Source of the DNA: Antennarius striatus
Lineage: Eukaryota; Chordata; Actinopteri; Lophiiformes; Antennariidae
Reading direction: 5' to 3'
DNA length: 64,000 bases
Assembly: GCF_040054535.1 (NCBI RefSeq)
Contig: NC_090798.1
Location: 1,988,501-2,052,500, forward strand
Shown here: one piece after another, positions 12,941 through 26,497 of the stretch
Layout of the letters: each line of letters starts with the position of its first letter
Numbering within the stretch: the first letter of the stretch is position 1
Program-made: the position numbers and the translations under genes
Notes under the pieces: generated by a model
What the model was told of the DNA's origin: nothing
The model's database searches: none
Seen by the model: the letters and a program-made list of their open reading frames with translations, nothing else

Positions 12941-15900
12941 CTACACAGGAGTAGTGTCCATAGGCTGGTCTGCCATGCTTGAAACAACACTGATTGGTGG
13001 AGAATCCTTGTTGTCATTGTTGTCAGGAGGCTGTGTTTCCTCTTGCTGCCCCAGGTTCTTATTGGTTGAATGCGAAATTTGATCCTCTGCAATGTCATTG
13101 TCATTGGTTTGAGCCTTAGAGGGGGTGTTGTTCAGCGTTCCTGGGTGGGTTTTCATGTGACCCTGTAGATAGGAGAAACAATAGAAACTTACTCTGAAGT
13201 ACATAAAACCTCTATTTATTCATGTTCAATTAAATATAACAAAGAAATCACAAATTTGGTTCTCAAGAGTCCATCCTCTTCAAGGCCTTACCTTGAGTCC
13301 GCTGCGGCTAGCATACGCCTTTCCACACTGGGAGCAGGAGTAGGGTTTATCTGGGCGGGGCGGCTGGGTGTGCCGGACCGGTGCTGGAACGGGGGCCTCT
13401 ACCTCCTCTGAAGGTTTCTCCAGCTCGTTGTAAGTCTTCTCGGTTGGGATATCCTTTTCCAGTTCCTGATTCGTCACCGGTAACGGCTCTCTGGCTGTGG
13501 AAGTCTCATTCGCATCTGTGCATGGAGGGGCATTTCTTTCCTGCGCTTCCAGTGGTTCATTTCCATCTGCTTCAGGGATGGCTTTGGAGCTGGCAGGTGG
13601 GGTCACAGCAGGTAAGGGATTTGGGGGTTTGAGGTCAGAGTCAGGACTGGTGGTGGGTTTATCTGTGGAAATGGAGTCATCGTTATTTTCTGCCCTGTGT
13701 GGGATTTCGTTTTCTACTCCAGGCTTAGAAACACAGAGGGAAAGAGGGGTGTCTTCTGCCTGTCCATCCCCATTAACTAAATCTGGATGAGAGATAGCCA
13801 AGGGTGCTTTGGAAGGGCTGGTGTGGTCCGGGTCAGCATGGGTCTCCTCCTCCAAGTTCACAGGGCTACCATTAGCGAAGGCATTGTCTTCCAGATGCAG
13901 GGTGTCCTCAGCTCCCACCGAGCTGGGATTATGGGTCAGGGGCGGACTAACGCTTGGTGTTGAACCCTCTGATTCCTCCGTCTTCACAGAAACGGCATCA
14001 GAAGAGGTGGACTGCTTCGAGGCGGACCCTGAAACGAGAACATCTTTGAAGGACTTTGAGCTGGTGGTTAAAGCCAGAGGAAGGAGCTGCTGGGGATGAG
14101 ACGTGTTTGTGGCATCGTTCTCGCCATCGTCAAAGATGGCATTGTGTGTCTCTGCACCGTCTTCGATTGACATATCTTCATCAGGTGGTATTTGTCCTCC
14201 AAGGTGCAATCGGATATGATGCTGAAGAACCAAGGCGTTAGTGAACTTGCGTGGGCACAGCGGGCAGGAGTTCAAGGCACGAGAGTTGGCCGGTCTTGCA
14301 CGGTGAGTGGCCAGGTGGGCCCTGAGACTACCTTTTGTCGAGAAAGACCGACCGCACAATTTACAAGGGAAAGGGCGCTCTCCAAGATGCGTGGCCTGGT
14401 GCAAACGTAGCGCTCTGGGGCAGCTGAGGACACGCAGACACACTCCACACTGATTAGCAGCCTGGGCGCTTGGCAAAGAAGGGGTAGTTGTGATGGTAGT
14501 CTTGCCAGAACCTGAGATGGTCGCTAATCCAGCAGCATTGGCGCTTGGGCTCAAGCCAAGAGCTGCCAACATATCCCTGCGGTAGGCACTGGAGGTGGTG
14601 AGGTCCTGGCTATGCAAGTCCCCATTTGCTTCAGCAGATGCTTGTGCAGAGGTGGAGGAAGACGAAGACCCTCTGTGAGGCTGTTTTTCAAGCTTCTGCA
14701 CCAGGCGCTGCAACTTGGAGGTGTCTGAGGTTTGAGTAGAGGTGGTGGGGGAGGATGAAGAGGCAGATGAGGTTAATGGTTTTGGGAAAGGTGGAAAGGG
14801 GAAGGGTAACTGGTGAGGCGAAGCGAGGTGGGAGGTGGACGGATGACCTGGGGGCCGGAGAAGTGCGAGATGGTGCGGGGAGGCACCTCCAGGGAAGAGA
14901 ATCTTGGGGAGGTGGGCCAGTTGAGAGTAGGGAGAGGTTGTTGGGAGGGCAGAGTGGGGAGGGGTGTTCTCATCGAACCGCTGCTGTTTTGCCCCTTTGA
15001 AGTGACTGCCCATGGAAGAGGTGGAGGAAGAAGAGGACGTAGAGGACGAGGGCAGTCCAGTGTTGGATGCGGTGGCGGCAGCCGCAGCCGATGCCCTGTT
15101 GAGCTGTAACAGCGAGTGGGCTGTGGACAGGAGCGCCATGTCCACGGACGGCGGGAGAGGTAGCGATGAAGAGGAGGGCCGGGTGGACGTGCCAGGTAGG
15201 AATCCTAAAGCCATGTTTTCCGTCATCCCAGTAATGCCTCCTTTGACTCCGTTAAACACCTCGTCATCATCAACCCGTCGCTTCCTCCTTCTCTGGATGG
15301 CGCCTGGAGCAGAGCTACTCTGAGTTTGCTCTGACAGCGCCGGGGGTAGCAAGGAAAGAGACAGCTCTGGATTCTGTTCCCTGTGTCGCAGGAAGTGGGC
15401 TTTGAGATTCCCTCTGGTGGTGAAGCGGCTCAAGCAGACTGGACACTGGTAGGGTCTCTCGCCCGTATGCGACCTCAAATGGATCTGGAGCGACGAATCG
15501 CTGCTGAGAACCTTCCCGCAAAACCGACACACGTGCTGATGTCGTCCCGACGAGGAAGCGGAGCCCAGAGAGGAGCTGGGTTGGAGATCCTGTGAATGGC
15601 TAGTGGTCGGGAGGGGAGGTGTCGGGAAGGTAATACCGTTGCTGTGGCCGAAGAGGGAAGCGGTGGATGATTTCTCGTGGAGGTAGCGCGGTGGGAGGCC
15701 CAACGACAAAGACAACGGGTGTAGGGAGGCAACAGAAGAGCTGACAGTGGAGGAAATAGACGAGGGAGACATTGAGGAAGAGGTAGAGGCGGATAGAGGT
15801 CGACTGCCGTTGACGCGTGAAGCACCCGATTTGGAGACAGACTGTTGGGGGAAGAGGGAAGATGGAAGGCTCGTCAAAAGCGACGAGGCTGTGGTCACTG

Positions 15901-18297
15901 GGGTGGCAGTGGTGGGGTGTGTTGGCGACGAAGACGCCGGTCCTGTCGACTTCTGGTTGCCGTCTGCAACATTGCCTGCTGCATTGCTATCTTGGCCAAA
16001 GACGGCCCCCCCGAGCCTGAGAACATGCCGACAGATCTCCTCTGTTATCTGCATCTGGTGGATCTGCCTTTGCTGGAGAACCCTCAGCTCCTCGAGGAGC
16101 ACTGCCAGGGTTGGAGGCACTGGGATCTGTCCCTGCTGCTCTGGAGAGCTGGTGGCCTGCTGCCGACCTGGACTGGAGGTGTCCCGCTGGGGGGGCACAC
16201 ACAGGGAAGATGAGGAGGAGGAAGAGGAAGAGGAGGAGGTAGTGGTGATGGCGGAGTTGCCCATCGCTGGTGAGGTCATCGTGGAGTGAGAGTTTCCTTG
16301 GTGGGACAAACTGTGGGAACCTGAGGTTTGATCTGGGGGAGGAGGTGAGTGAGTCTGGGACGACAGCGATGGGTGAGGAAAGTCCGGAGAGAGGGAAGAG
16401 TGAGTGTTGGGGAGGGATGTGGTGAAGGGGGTAACGTGGCTGGGCCAGTGAGGAGGGGGGGAGTTCTCACTGGGCAGGGAGGGTGCGTGGAGCCCACCAG
16501 GAGATGGGCGAGGGGCCAGAGGAGGCTGGCAGTCTTGGAGGGAGGTGGGGGATGAGGAGGAGGACCCCGATGAGGTCACTTCTGAGCCCAGAGAGGTGGA
16601 CGGTGACTTCATGCCCAAGTGCTCATCTGAGGATTAGAAGAAAAAAGACGTTTGGACTTTTTTTGTTTCTGAACTTGAGCATTCATTTCGTTGCTTTCAG
16701 TCGGTATTCCCAAAATTTAGTCATCATGTCAAAAGATCCAATTACAAACTCAAAAGAAATGGCTTTGGCCAACAAAAATCAAACAAGTACAAGAAACTCT
16801 GCAGTCTATGAGTCTTTGAAATGTCTCGTTTCAATATGTGCTCTCTGGAGCAAAACTCCTCAAACATCTTGCGCACACAAAAAAGCTTACAGACCACCTT
16901 GCTGCTATAGCAACACATTTAAGAGGACAATGGGCATCACCAGGACAACCCATAACCCCTCTTAACCCACCCCCTCTCTACAGCAGTTACGTCTTTCATC
17001 TCCCTATTCACCCTTCCCCCTTACGTCACAGTGGAGGTCAAGGGTCAGGCCACACTAAGGGTTCTGGGCACTGTCCAGACACTCTGATTGGTCAACTAAT
17101 CTGACCTCTGCTGCTCAGGGGTCAAATTCTTTCAGAATCTTGAGCACAGAGTGAGAAAGAGTAAAAAAGAAGGGGGGAGGGTAAATTCAATGGAGAGACA
17201 AACTAACTATTCCCTCCTGGAGAGATATAGTGATGGAATGAAAGACTGTACCTCTGGGAAATTCATTTCTTGTGACTTAAAAGCAAACCTTAACAAACAG
17301 GAAGACAGAAAATAATTCAAAATGTTCATTTGTGGAAGTTTAACAGGAAAAGGTTTGGATTGCATAAGTTTGAAGATCAACACAGAACAAGTGCAAGCAT
17401 AATCTCTCTATTCCCTCTGAATCTTTTTTTTCTCATCCATCTGTGTCCCCCCCCTCCCTCCCAAGTGTGTAGGGGTATACAGTCAATAGGGTTGGGGGGC
17501 GAAAAAGAGGGGGAAAGAAAGGGGAGGCAAGTATTGTGAAGGTAGAAAATGGGGGAAGAGGGGTGCATAAGAGAAAAAAAGAAGAAGAAGCATGGACGAA
17601 GAGCAAAAGAAGAAGAGAATAGAAGGGTGGAAGATTAATCTTTACCAAAAACACAGCCACCCCCCAACCCCCATTGATGCACTTTATTGTTAACAAATAA
17701 GAGAGCGTTCTATACTAATCAAAGCCCCCCAGCAGTCAGCGTTGAGCAGCCTGTTGGTTTCCTACAGGAGGAACAGCGCATGAAAATGGCCACAGATGTG
17801 TGTTAGTTAATCCCACTCCATTCACATCACAGGGACAAGTTTATTGGCCCCAACCAAAGCGCTTAGGGCCTCGTTTAGTGAGGCCCATTACAGCCAATGA
17901 CAAAGACAGGAGTTGACAAACTTTGAACCCAAACTTCTTCTTTTTTCTCTCTCTCTCTCTACTGAATCAGGTGAATTTATTGGAATGTGGCCACGGACAA
18001 ACCGGATTATTTAAATATATACAAGAACCGGAAAAGAACACAATCAACACACAACCCATTCAAATTTCATCTCTAAATTGTGAAAGACGCTCATATTGTT
18101 ACCCTTTTTTAAAGAGATTCAAATCTCACACACAAAATAAATAAATAATAATTAAACACTTTAAAAAAAACAAAAAAAACAAAAACGCATGCGCTTTTTT
18201 TTGCAAAGCCGTTTTCCTCACCGTGAGAAAGCAACTTGGGGCCCCCTGGATCCGCGTTGACGAGATGCTGGGGTCGCTTCTGCTTCCGGCGTGACAT
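12941..18297 (-). CDS. sall2: sall2, spalt-like C2H2 zinc-finger transcription factor
   Basis: Nuclear repressor of the Spalt family. Three coding exons: 18297-18222, 16626-13292 and 13162-12941, total 1210 aa. Exon 1 opens with [12 protein letters not shown], the family's N-terminal motif that recruits NuRD. Residues about 199-232 hold the glutamine-rich dimerisation segment ([17 protein letters not shown]). C2H2 fingers: a pair at about 390-441 (CRFCGKV, then CPVCLSRF, with an HTGERPY linker); a triple at about 749-832 ([23 protein letters not shown]); and one C-terminal finger at about 1122-1143, split by the last intron (CSQCGKAY in exon 2, GHMKTH in exon 3). Regions between fingers are Ser/Pro-rich and low-complexity. 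Compared with human SALL2 there is no N-terminal C2HC finger, and the last finger pair is reduced to one. Synteny with slc7a7 and mettl3 favours sall2 over sall1, sall3 or sall4. Confidence 0.9.
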
Positions 18298-18678
18298 GAT
18301 TCACGAGTGGGACGGAGTGGGGGGCATCAGTGGGCACGTTTCTGCTGCGCACTCCCAAAAGCATCCAAGTATCTATAGTTTAAAAAAAAAAAATCACGCA
18401 AAATCCCTTAAATCCTGTGATGAGGAATATTTTTTAAAACGGACTGAGGTCACTTCTAATTGTGGAAAATTGTAAAAAAAAAAAAGTTTTCCTTTTCAGG
18501 ACAGGTGTTAGGAAACCCGCAGATCTCATCCGTGTCATGAAAGCTGTTGTGAGTGTGTGTGTATGTATGTGTGTGGCTGTTTTCTTAAGTCTCGTCTCCT
18601 TCCAAAAAAAAAAAAAAAAACTTGCCCAAATTGCGCCCCTCCTCTCCCACTGCTGCCCCGCTGCATGCACATACAGGG

Positions 18679-18796
<118 letters not shown>

Positions 18797-19351
18797 ACCA
18801 CTCCTTGTTCTTTCAATGATATTTGCATTTCAATGGCGTGTAACACACAGCCTCCCTGCTTCTCTCTTTCTCTGCCTCCACAGCTTTATATTTTTCTTTA
18901 CATGCTCACAAACTTCCAATAAAACATGACACTCAGGCGTCAAAGCTGTTGAATGTGTGGAAACAGAACTCGGCGTGACAGATAATTGGTTATATTCCTA
19001 AGGGTTGACGTTTTAATAGCCTAATTTATTGATAGAGGATAAAGTCATCATGAGTTAAATTAAGGTGCAGTAACTCGAGGAGTCTAACAGGTGATCCATA
19101 AATCAGGTGACTCCCAGGTCAACTGAATTTACTGATATTAATTACTAATTAAATTACAGCCATGATAACGGCAGATCAGGTGATTTCCGTTAAGAAAATC
19201 TCCTGGGGGTGTTAGTACCGGATAGGAAACAAGGGATATTATACCCTTTGATTTTTATAGGGCCAATTACCAATAACAGAGCAGTTGCTGTGCACAATTG
19301 GGGCCACACAACCTTTCCCACATGCACGCATGTATTGCATGTTTTATCAAA

Positions 19352-19353
19352 AC

Positions 19354-19421
<68 letters not shown>
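19352..19421. repeat. (GCAC)n-(AC)n microsatellite
   Basis: Begins with GCAC units, then an uninterrupted AC run. Confidence 0.95.
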
Positions 19422-19423
<2 letters not shown>

Positions 19424-21325
19424 CACCAAAGCAAAATCTTACTGGAGCTCTATTTAAAAGGCAGAGAATAGATGTGAGTCTTTGACAATGGAGTGCTGGA
19501 CACAGTTGAGTGAGCATCTCCCCTCTCTCACTATGAACCCCCGGATCCACTGCTGCACAGCACAATGCCCCTCATTCACCCCCCGCCTTTACTCCTGTAC
19601 CACGTGGACAAATGGATAAAAGAAGGAGAGAGAGAGAAATGAGGAGGTGGTGGAGGAGGGGGGTATATTTTTTTAAGTGGGTGTCTCTAAACCTAACAAT
19701 ATACATCCAGAGGGTAGAAAATGGAGCATTGGTTTGAATGAAGTACCGGCAGGTTTTTATGTAAACGGTTTGAGTCTGTGTTGCTCAGTAGGGTCTGATT
19801 TCATAGGCTTATTTGCATCAGGTAGAAAACGAACAGAGAATGTTTTAGTCTAAGTCCAGTGCGCAGAATCTGGAAGATTCATTTGTATTAAGATTAGTAA
19901 GAATAGAACCTTTTCAGTAAAGGTTTGTCTATTTGATGGAAGAAAAAAACCAACATTTAACTCTGGTCTTCTTTGTGGAAACTTTCATATCAACCAGGAC
20001 AAAACTTTACAGTTCATGAGACATTTAAGTGCTTTATCTGGTGCGAAGAAAAAAAATCGGAAATCCAAACACTTAAGAATTTCAGACCTTTGAAAATGTA
20101 TTAATCAAGTTATTACAACTCCAGTAGTATCACGACCCCCAACACAAACGTCTCTGCTAAGGCCAAAAATCACTAATAGCTTAAGAATGCCAAAGTAGTA
20201 CAGTAAATAAAACTACAAACGACACCAATTAAATAATGAATAGAGAGGTTTACAGGACAAAAAAAGAGTTGCGTTCAAATTTACGATGTGCCCTGAAATC
20301 AGCATCATTTAGCCTCACCGGTTGTTGTTAGCAGAGTGACGAGCAACAGGTAGGTCAGTTATAGAAAGAGTAATATAAGGTTTACGTTTGAATTTAACAT
20401 GAATTTTTAAAATAAGAAAATAAAGTTTCATAAAAAAGTAAATTAGTAAGGTGTTTTGAAAGCAGGAGAGCAAAACATGAGGCAGTAAGCTTATGCTCAG
20501 ACACCTGCTAGCCTGCAAATGCTAACGTATAAGGGTAATAGATGTAATCTCAAGCTAGCGACGTCATTTAAAATGTAGCTGCATGTACTTCCGCACATGC
20601 ATTTGGCATTTAATTACGTATTATTAGTATTATTAGTGTTGTTATTATTACAACTAATGATCTTATGTTACTATTATTACAACTGATAGTGTTAAATATG
20701 AGTTTAGAGCTAAATATGTTCAGTTTATTTTAGTTATAGCAGTTTAATATGATTATATAATAATCATCGAGTTGGTAACAAATCATCGAGTTGGTAACAA
20801 ATATTACAAGGTGTGATTCCATCTCCACTGATACATTAAATAAACAGAAGTTTATGTTGTTTCCATTAATTAGAATTCAGAATTAGCCTAAATTTTAAAA
20901 AAAAAATTCAAAATGTTTTGGAATTGTGTTCTGGAAACCAGAAACAGTTCTGTTATCCCTCTTCATTCATGTGGAAGGATAATAAAACCTTATAGTTTAT
21001 ATTGTCCGCTAATTAAAAGTTTAAATCTGAAGAGTTTAGAACTGAAAGGTTCCTGTAGTAACAATAACTACAATCTTTATCGATGCTTAATGTGCTTCTT
21101 CCATCAATCCTGAGTCACTGTATTGCCTGTGATGTCTGATTGTGTTATTACTAGACAAATAATGATAATAATAATAATCTCATATAAGTTTTGTAAAATA
21201 AGTGTGACACTCTTGGTCCCAGATGGATTTTTATTGTCTTAACTTGGTTTCAAGTGTTGCAGAGTCAGCATGAGTTACCTGTTTTCTCATCTCATACACG
21301 TCACCATCACTCCACAGTCCCGGCC

Positions 21326-22893
21326 ATGTCTCTCTGCGATGACGCGCTCCTGTGTAACTTCCCAAAATGCCGGACCACGTTGAATGGCTTTGCCTGGGTG
21401 ACCGCCTGCTCCCATGTTTTCTGTGATCAACATGGCTCGAGTGAATTCAGCCGTTCTCCTGCCATTTGCCCGGCGTGCTCCTCGGCGCTATCTGGGAAGC
21501 TGGACATTGTGAGGACGGAGCTGTCGCCCTCTGAGGAGTATAAAGCCATGGTGCTGGCGGGTCTGCGACCAGACATCGTCCTGGACATCAGCACCCGAGC
21601 TCTGACCCTCTGGAGTTATCAGGTCAAGCATATTTCTCAATTTTGTACGTAAAAATAGAATGTAAAACAAATTGTTCTCTGTTTACAGAGCTGTTACACT
21701 CAGGTCATCAGTCCCTCTTCTTAGCAGGTTCATCAGGAGCGAATGTACCAGAACTACAGTCTGTCACGGGCAGAGGCCCAGCTGAAGCAGATGGAGAAGG
21801 TGTTAGCACAACAGAACCAGTGCAGAGAACTGGAGCTCGGCGCCATGCGTGGAGAAATCGCCTCCCTGAAGAAAGTAAACCACAGCTCAGACTCATACCG
21901 TCACCACGGGACACCATCATTCACTGTCCCTTTTTCTTTACAGTGCATGACGTGATAGAAATAGGATCCATGAAACTTCTACTTCAATGAACTGTCTTTA
22001 ACTTTCAGGTATTTTCTGAAACCATGTGTGTCTCAGGTGATGGAGGATTACAAGAGGAAGTACAGCGAGGTGTCTGAGAGGCTGATGGAACGGAACAGGC
22101 AGTACCAGAAACTCCAGGCGCTGTACGACTCTCTGAGGCTGCGCAACATGGTGGTGGGCACCGAGGAGAGAGACGCTATGCAGCAGCCAGTGCTTCACAA
22201 CTTCAGCAACACTGGTGAGAAGAGTTTGACTGGAGATTTATTTATGCAAATGTAAAGTTTGCCCAGTTTGCCCAATAATTTAGTTTCATTGTGCTGGTGT
22301 CAAATTGGAACAGTATTTTCAAACAGTATTTTCAGTGTTTTTCATTTAGAAATGAAAACTTCTGTCCTAACATTTTCTGTTGCTGCAACATGTGTGTCCC
22401 ACTAAAAGTCTTCCCCCTCGCAACATAACAGAATATTTAGTACATAAAAAAGTGACTTTATTAGAATTTACCCCCAGCCCAGATCACAAACATAAATGTC
22501 TTTTGTCTGTGAGAGATGAATGCTTTGATGACATCAGTTAAATCCAGTGTTTGCACAGAGGAAGCAATCACAGAGAGAATGTTGTTGAAGGGGACAAAGG
22601 AAGGCAGCAGTAGGTGTTCCGTCATCAAGACGGAGCAGCGGGAGTACTGAGCTGACTGTCGATGTCGGGGAATCTGACTCAGGTTAACAATGAGAGACAC
22701 CGTCAATCCCCCCACCCCCCTTGTGTGTCACCTAGAAGCAGCTCCTCAGGCGACGCCACAGAGGAGTCCCCAGCTCCTCCACAGCGGGGAGGGCAGATTC
22801 TTCTCCTGCCTGGAGGCCGACAGAGGCAACCCTTTCTTCCAGTTCAGCACCCCGACAAAGGAGAGAGTCCGGACCTTCAACAGGAAGCTCTGA
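21326..22893 (+). CDS. ccnb1ip1: ccnb1ip1 (HEI10), RING-type E3 ligase of meiotic crossover sites
   Basis: HEI10 is a SUMO/ubiquitin ligase that marks crossover sites in meiotic prophase and also binds cyclin B1. Exons: 21326-21622, 21728-21874, 22037-22214 and 22736-22893, giving 259 aa with all phases joined. Residues 1-50 carry the RING-like Cys/His cluster (CNFPKC, ACSHVFCDQH, CPAC). GKLDIVRTELSPSEEYKAMV and LAGLRPDIVLDIS are near-identical to human. Exons 2-3 are a Gln/Glu/Arg-rich coiled coil ending in MERNRQYQKLQALYDSLRLR. The C-terminal exon is looser: NPFFQFSTP resembles the vertebrate tail motif and the protein ends TFNRKL. The last acceptor (22734-22735) was chosen by frame; a nearby alternative at 22681-22682 would hit a stop. 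AATAAA lies at 23193-23198. Confidence 0.93.
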
Positions 22894-23689
22894 GGCAGGA
22901 ACGGGATTTATCAGGACTGTTAACCAGACCCGACCGTTTATTTACAGATTAACTCTCCTATTATTTCATAATGAAGTTCTTGGTGTTTGCCTGGGGTGCA
23001 GTATTGTCGTTCAGTTTAATAGAGCAAAGCTGATGCTCATTCCTATTATTGTTCAAGAGACCGGAGCAGCTGATTGGTTGTTGATGACACTAGATCCACG
23101 TTTACATTTCATTTACTGGTATGGAACATTCTACATTGCAAGCAGATGTTTGACGAACAACACATTTTGACATCACACAATTAAAAGTGTGGAATAAAAT
23201 GATCTGATTCTTTCAGCTGCGTCAGTCTAAAGGCCTTAGTATATACTTGTATTTTATAAATGTCTATATGCTTATTCACTGCATATGTATGCATGTCATA
23301 TGTACTGACATATGTTTTGTGAATTTTATTTAATTCTGAAAATATTTTTCCTCAGATTGTAATGAACTTGTATCACATGATTGATGTCTCTCTAACTTTC
23401 TTTCGACAATCAACTGCTGGAGCGGATCGCGTTTCCTAAAACAGGTTTTCCAGTTGCCACGCGATTAAAATAAAAGGATTTCTTTATGGGTACCCTAGAG
23501 TCACAAATATGACATCACATTGTCAGAGCTTCACAAGCTCATAGATTTACAGAACTCAACATAAAAATGAAATGGTTACAAATCAAAACATTTGCAAAAC
23601 AGAACAGATAAAAAAGAACAGACTTTGGAAAGTTTATATTTCCAGAATTCTCCTTCAAAATTCCAAACTGTGGTCCTCGTGCCCGTCGC
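22894..23689. other. Convergent 3' ends of ccnb1ip1 and ttc5
   Basis: 796 bp between stops. The ccnb1ip1 poly(A) signal AATAAA is at 23193. A minus-strand TTTATT at about 23325 could serve ttc5. No additional gene is seen. Confidence 0.6.
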
Positions 23690-26497
23690 TCAATTCCAGT
23701 GAGGCGTGTAGCTGATGGAGGCAGCAGTCTGACTGTGGATGTTTTGTTTCTTGCCGTTGACGATGAGGAGCAAAGGCGAGTCCACTCGTATGCTTCTGAA
23801 GTCAAACGACTGCCAGAGGAAGGAAACGTGAACGTCAGACCGTTTTGCCAGAATAAGACCAAAATAAAGGGGAGTGTTCCCAAACACTGACCTCAGATCC
23901 GTGTGTTATACTGTTTTGCTTGACGTGAGGCTCAGGAATGACGACTGTGTCTCCTATCAGGACCCCCCAGCCATCTGCTGAGTTGTAAACCATCACCACT
24001 ACACACACCTCCTCGCTGTCCACCATGCCAAAAGTACTGCAGGGAAAAAACACTTCATTAAACATTTGTTTCTCCAGTAAAGGTACGCGGTTCTGTAAAC
24101 TAGGCTGTACTCACAAGGCCATGCTGCCCTCAGAGGTCACGCTGAACACCACCTTGCCCAAGGCAGCCACTCCGACGTTGTTGCCATGTTGGAGGGAGGA
24201 CAGAGTGCGAGGCTCCAGGCTACCGACGCGGCCCATCGGAGACCGGAAGTCAGAGGAGGAGCACGGACCCAAAGCCGACGTGTTGAGGTTCGAGAGCATC
24301 GACCGTAACCGCCGGGTCTTCACGTTCCCCTGAAGAGATGGAAAGACTGGAGGGTTGGAACTGGATAGTCAAAGATGTCAATCAGTGATGAAGATATCAG
24401 CTAAATGACATTGAAACAGGCTCAAAGATAAATCCAAGTAGGTATAAATAAGAGGAAAAGTTGCAGGGACTGCGACAATGAGCAACATCTTGTCCCACCT
24501 TGTTCTGAATGAGTTTGGTGACCTTCCTCAGATACTCCAGAAGCTGCTTCTCCTTCTCCTGAGGTGCCTCCCAACCGTGGTCGAGCACTGCTGCTTGTTT
24601 GTAGCCACAAAGCGCAGACCCATACATCTCCTCATACTGGAACAAACTGGATCGGTTGAAATGTAGATCTGAGTTAAAGGAGGCAGATTTGTCCACTCTT
24701 TCCTACACACAGCAAACAGAAACAATATTAGTGCACTAGTGTGATTAGAGAGATAGAGTAGGACTTTATTTATCCCTTCAGGAGGGTCCATCAGGGAAAT
24801 TAGTTGATCAGTGCTGAATTTTAACAGACGTGTTTGGTGCTTGGTACTTACAGATTGTGCATAAGCGGTAAAAGCTTGCTGAGACAACTGCGGATTCTGT
24901 CCACAGCCGAAAAAGAGAGATAGGTAGGCATTTCCCAAGATATCTGGAAATTAAATAATACCGTTCAAGATTTGAGACATTTGAGTGTACAGCAGTAATA
25001 ATGAGTATTAATTCAAAATATCATAATAAATATTGATTAATATGAGGCTAACATGGGCAGTGAAATATATACAGCAAGGAACTACTATTAATTCGACACT
25101 CAAAATTTTGATTGATTAGGTCAATTCAATTTTAAACTGTACAGAATTTAAATACTGGTGTTTGTCTCCGTCTAGTGGCCAAATACCGTCAATGCACCCG
25201 GTTTTTATGATAAATATCTTTTAACAAGGATCTAAACTCCATTCAGTAAATGTAAACTTCAGCTCTGGATCTGTGAAACAGGCTCCTTATTAAGGGTTAT
25301 AAAAAAAATATGATATCTTCCCCGCGATGCAGTCTTATCTCATTTATTTGCTTATCAAGTACTCAAGACGTTCTACTCACACCAGGACGTCCCGTCTTGT
25401 ACATCCAGCTGCACAGCTTCTCGGGCCATGTCCATACTCTCCAGCAACTGCTTGCCTTGTTGAACCTTGTCTGTCACAGGTAGCTGTCTCAGCACCATAG
25501 AAAGGCTGCGTAGAGACACTTTGTTCTTGCTCTAAGGAGGTGAAAGATGAGGTATGTGATGGGTGAGTTAATAAGATAAGCATAAACAATGGCTTTCTTC
25601 TCTCTTCATGTTCTTAGTGTACCTGTTGCAAGGCTCCAGTGAAACAATTCTTGGCACCTATCAAGTCTCCTTTTTTCCAGTGCTGCTCCCCTAATGTGTT
25701 CCAGCCTTCAATCAGTCCAGGCTCCAACTTCACTGCCTGGGAAAGGCACTTGTATGCTTCAGCGCTGAAGTCAGGAGCTATGTTTAGACACCTGCCCTTC
25801 AGCAGCAGAAACTCTGCTTTGTGTTTAAATTCATCTGTTGGGAAATCAGACACAGGAACATGAATATGAACAACATTCTGCAAATTAAAGTCTATTGTGC
25901 ATCAGTTTAGACAAATTATTCACCTTCTTTCTCCTCCAGCTTCTTCAAAGTCTTCTCTAACTCCTGGGTAACATCACTTTGTTTCTTTGCCGCTTCTTCC
26001 AAACTGTGAGCCTCAAAATAGCAATCTCTGAATTTATACAGGTCATCCACAAGCTCCTGTAATGGAATGATATGGAGAAGGAGGGGAGAGGTAATAACAA
26101 ATAACATACAGATACTGTATATATTAATTATATGCATTTCTATGGATTGCAACAATCTACAGACTATGGACTGAGTTATTCTGAAGGCATAAATTTTAAG
26201 AAGAATATGTATTGAAGATGATTAGCATTAGTGAACATAGGGTGTTTAGAAACATGTTCTAATTTAGCATAATCATACAAGAAAGTGACACGAAAACAGA
26301 CACCATAACAGATACAGTAGAGACTTGCAGCAAGCAAATAATGACAAAACACGACAGAGATCTCACGATATATTAACAAATCGGGAAAACTCGATTTGTT
26401 CAATATAAATATACGTATAATGATGAGACAGTACCTTCAAAGTTTGCAGCTCATCCTTGTGTGTCTCAGGCTCTGTTAGCTTTTCGTGTTCCGCCAT
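23690..26497 (-). CDS. ttc5: ttc5 (STRAP), tetratricopeptide repeat protein 5
   Basis: TTC5 is a stress-responsive p300/p53 cofactor. It also recognises nascent tubulin N-termini on ribosomes to trigger tubulin mRNA decay. Nine exons: 26497-26435, 26056-25924, 25834-25623, 25531-25381, 24943-24852, 24702-24499, 24329-24115, 24036-23892 and 23809-23690, total 444 aa (human 440). It starts [12 protein letters not shown]. The TPR half includes [47 protein letters not shown] and [11 protein letters not shown]. The C-terminal OB-fold half includes [29 protein letters not shown] and [15 protein letters not shown]. It shares a 566-bp divergent promoter with mettl3. Intron 5 carries a short LINE-tail-like fragment (24757-24802). 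No defects seen. Confidence 0.94.
24757..24802 (+). repeat. Short LINE 3'-tail-like fragment
   Basis: Contains CTTTATTTATCCCTTCAGG and GGGAAATTA. It resembles the fish repeat tail CTTTATTNATCCC...GGGAAATT, also seen (diverged or reversed) at 30789-30818 and 58638-58670. It lies in ttc5 intron 5. Family is assigned from memory. Confidence 0.45.
25166..25180 (-). promoter_or_regulatory. Weak CTCF-like motif
   Basis: The reverse strand reads GGCCACTAGACGGAG, partial agreement with the CTCF core. It lies in ttc5 intron 4. Confidence 0.2.

Noticed and set aside
13381-16555. Several plus-strand open frames of 60-180 codons
   Set aside because: They are antisense shadows of the large sall2 exon. 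Their composition mirrors its Ser/Pro/His codons.
22681-22735. Upstream acceptor for the last ccnb1ip1 exon
   Set aside because: Joining exon 3 (phase 1) at 22683 gives an immediate stop; the acceptor at 22734-22735 keeps the conserved C-terminal frame.
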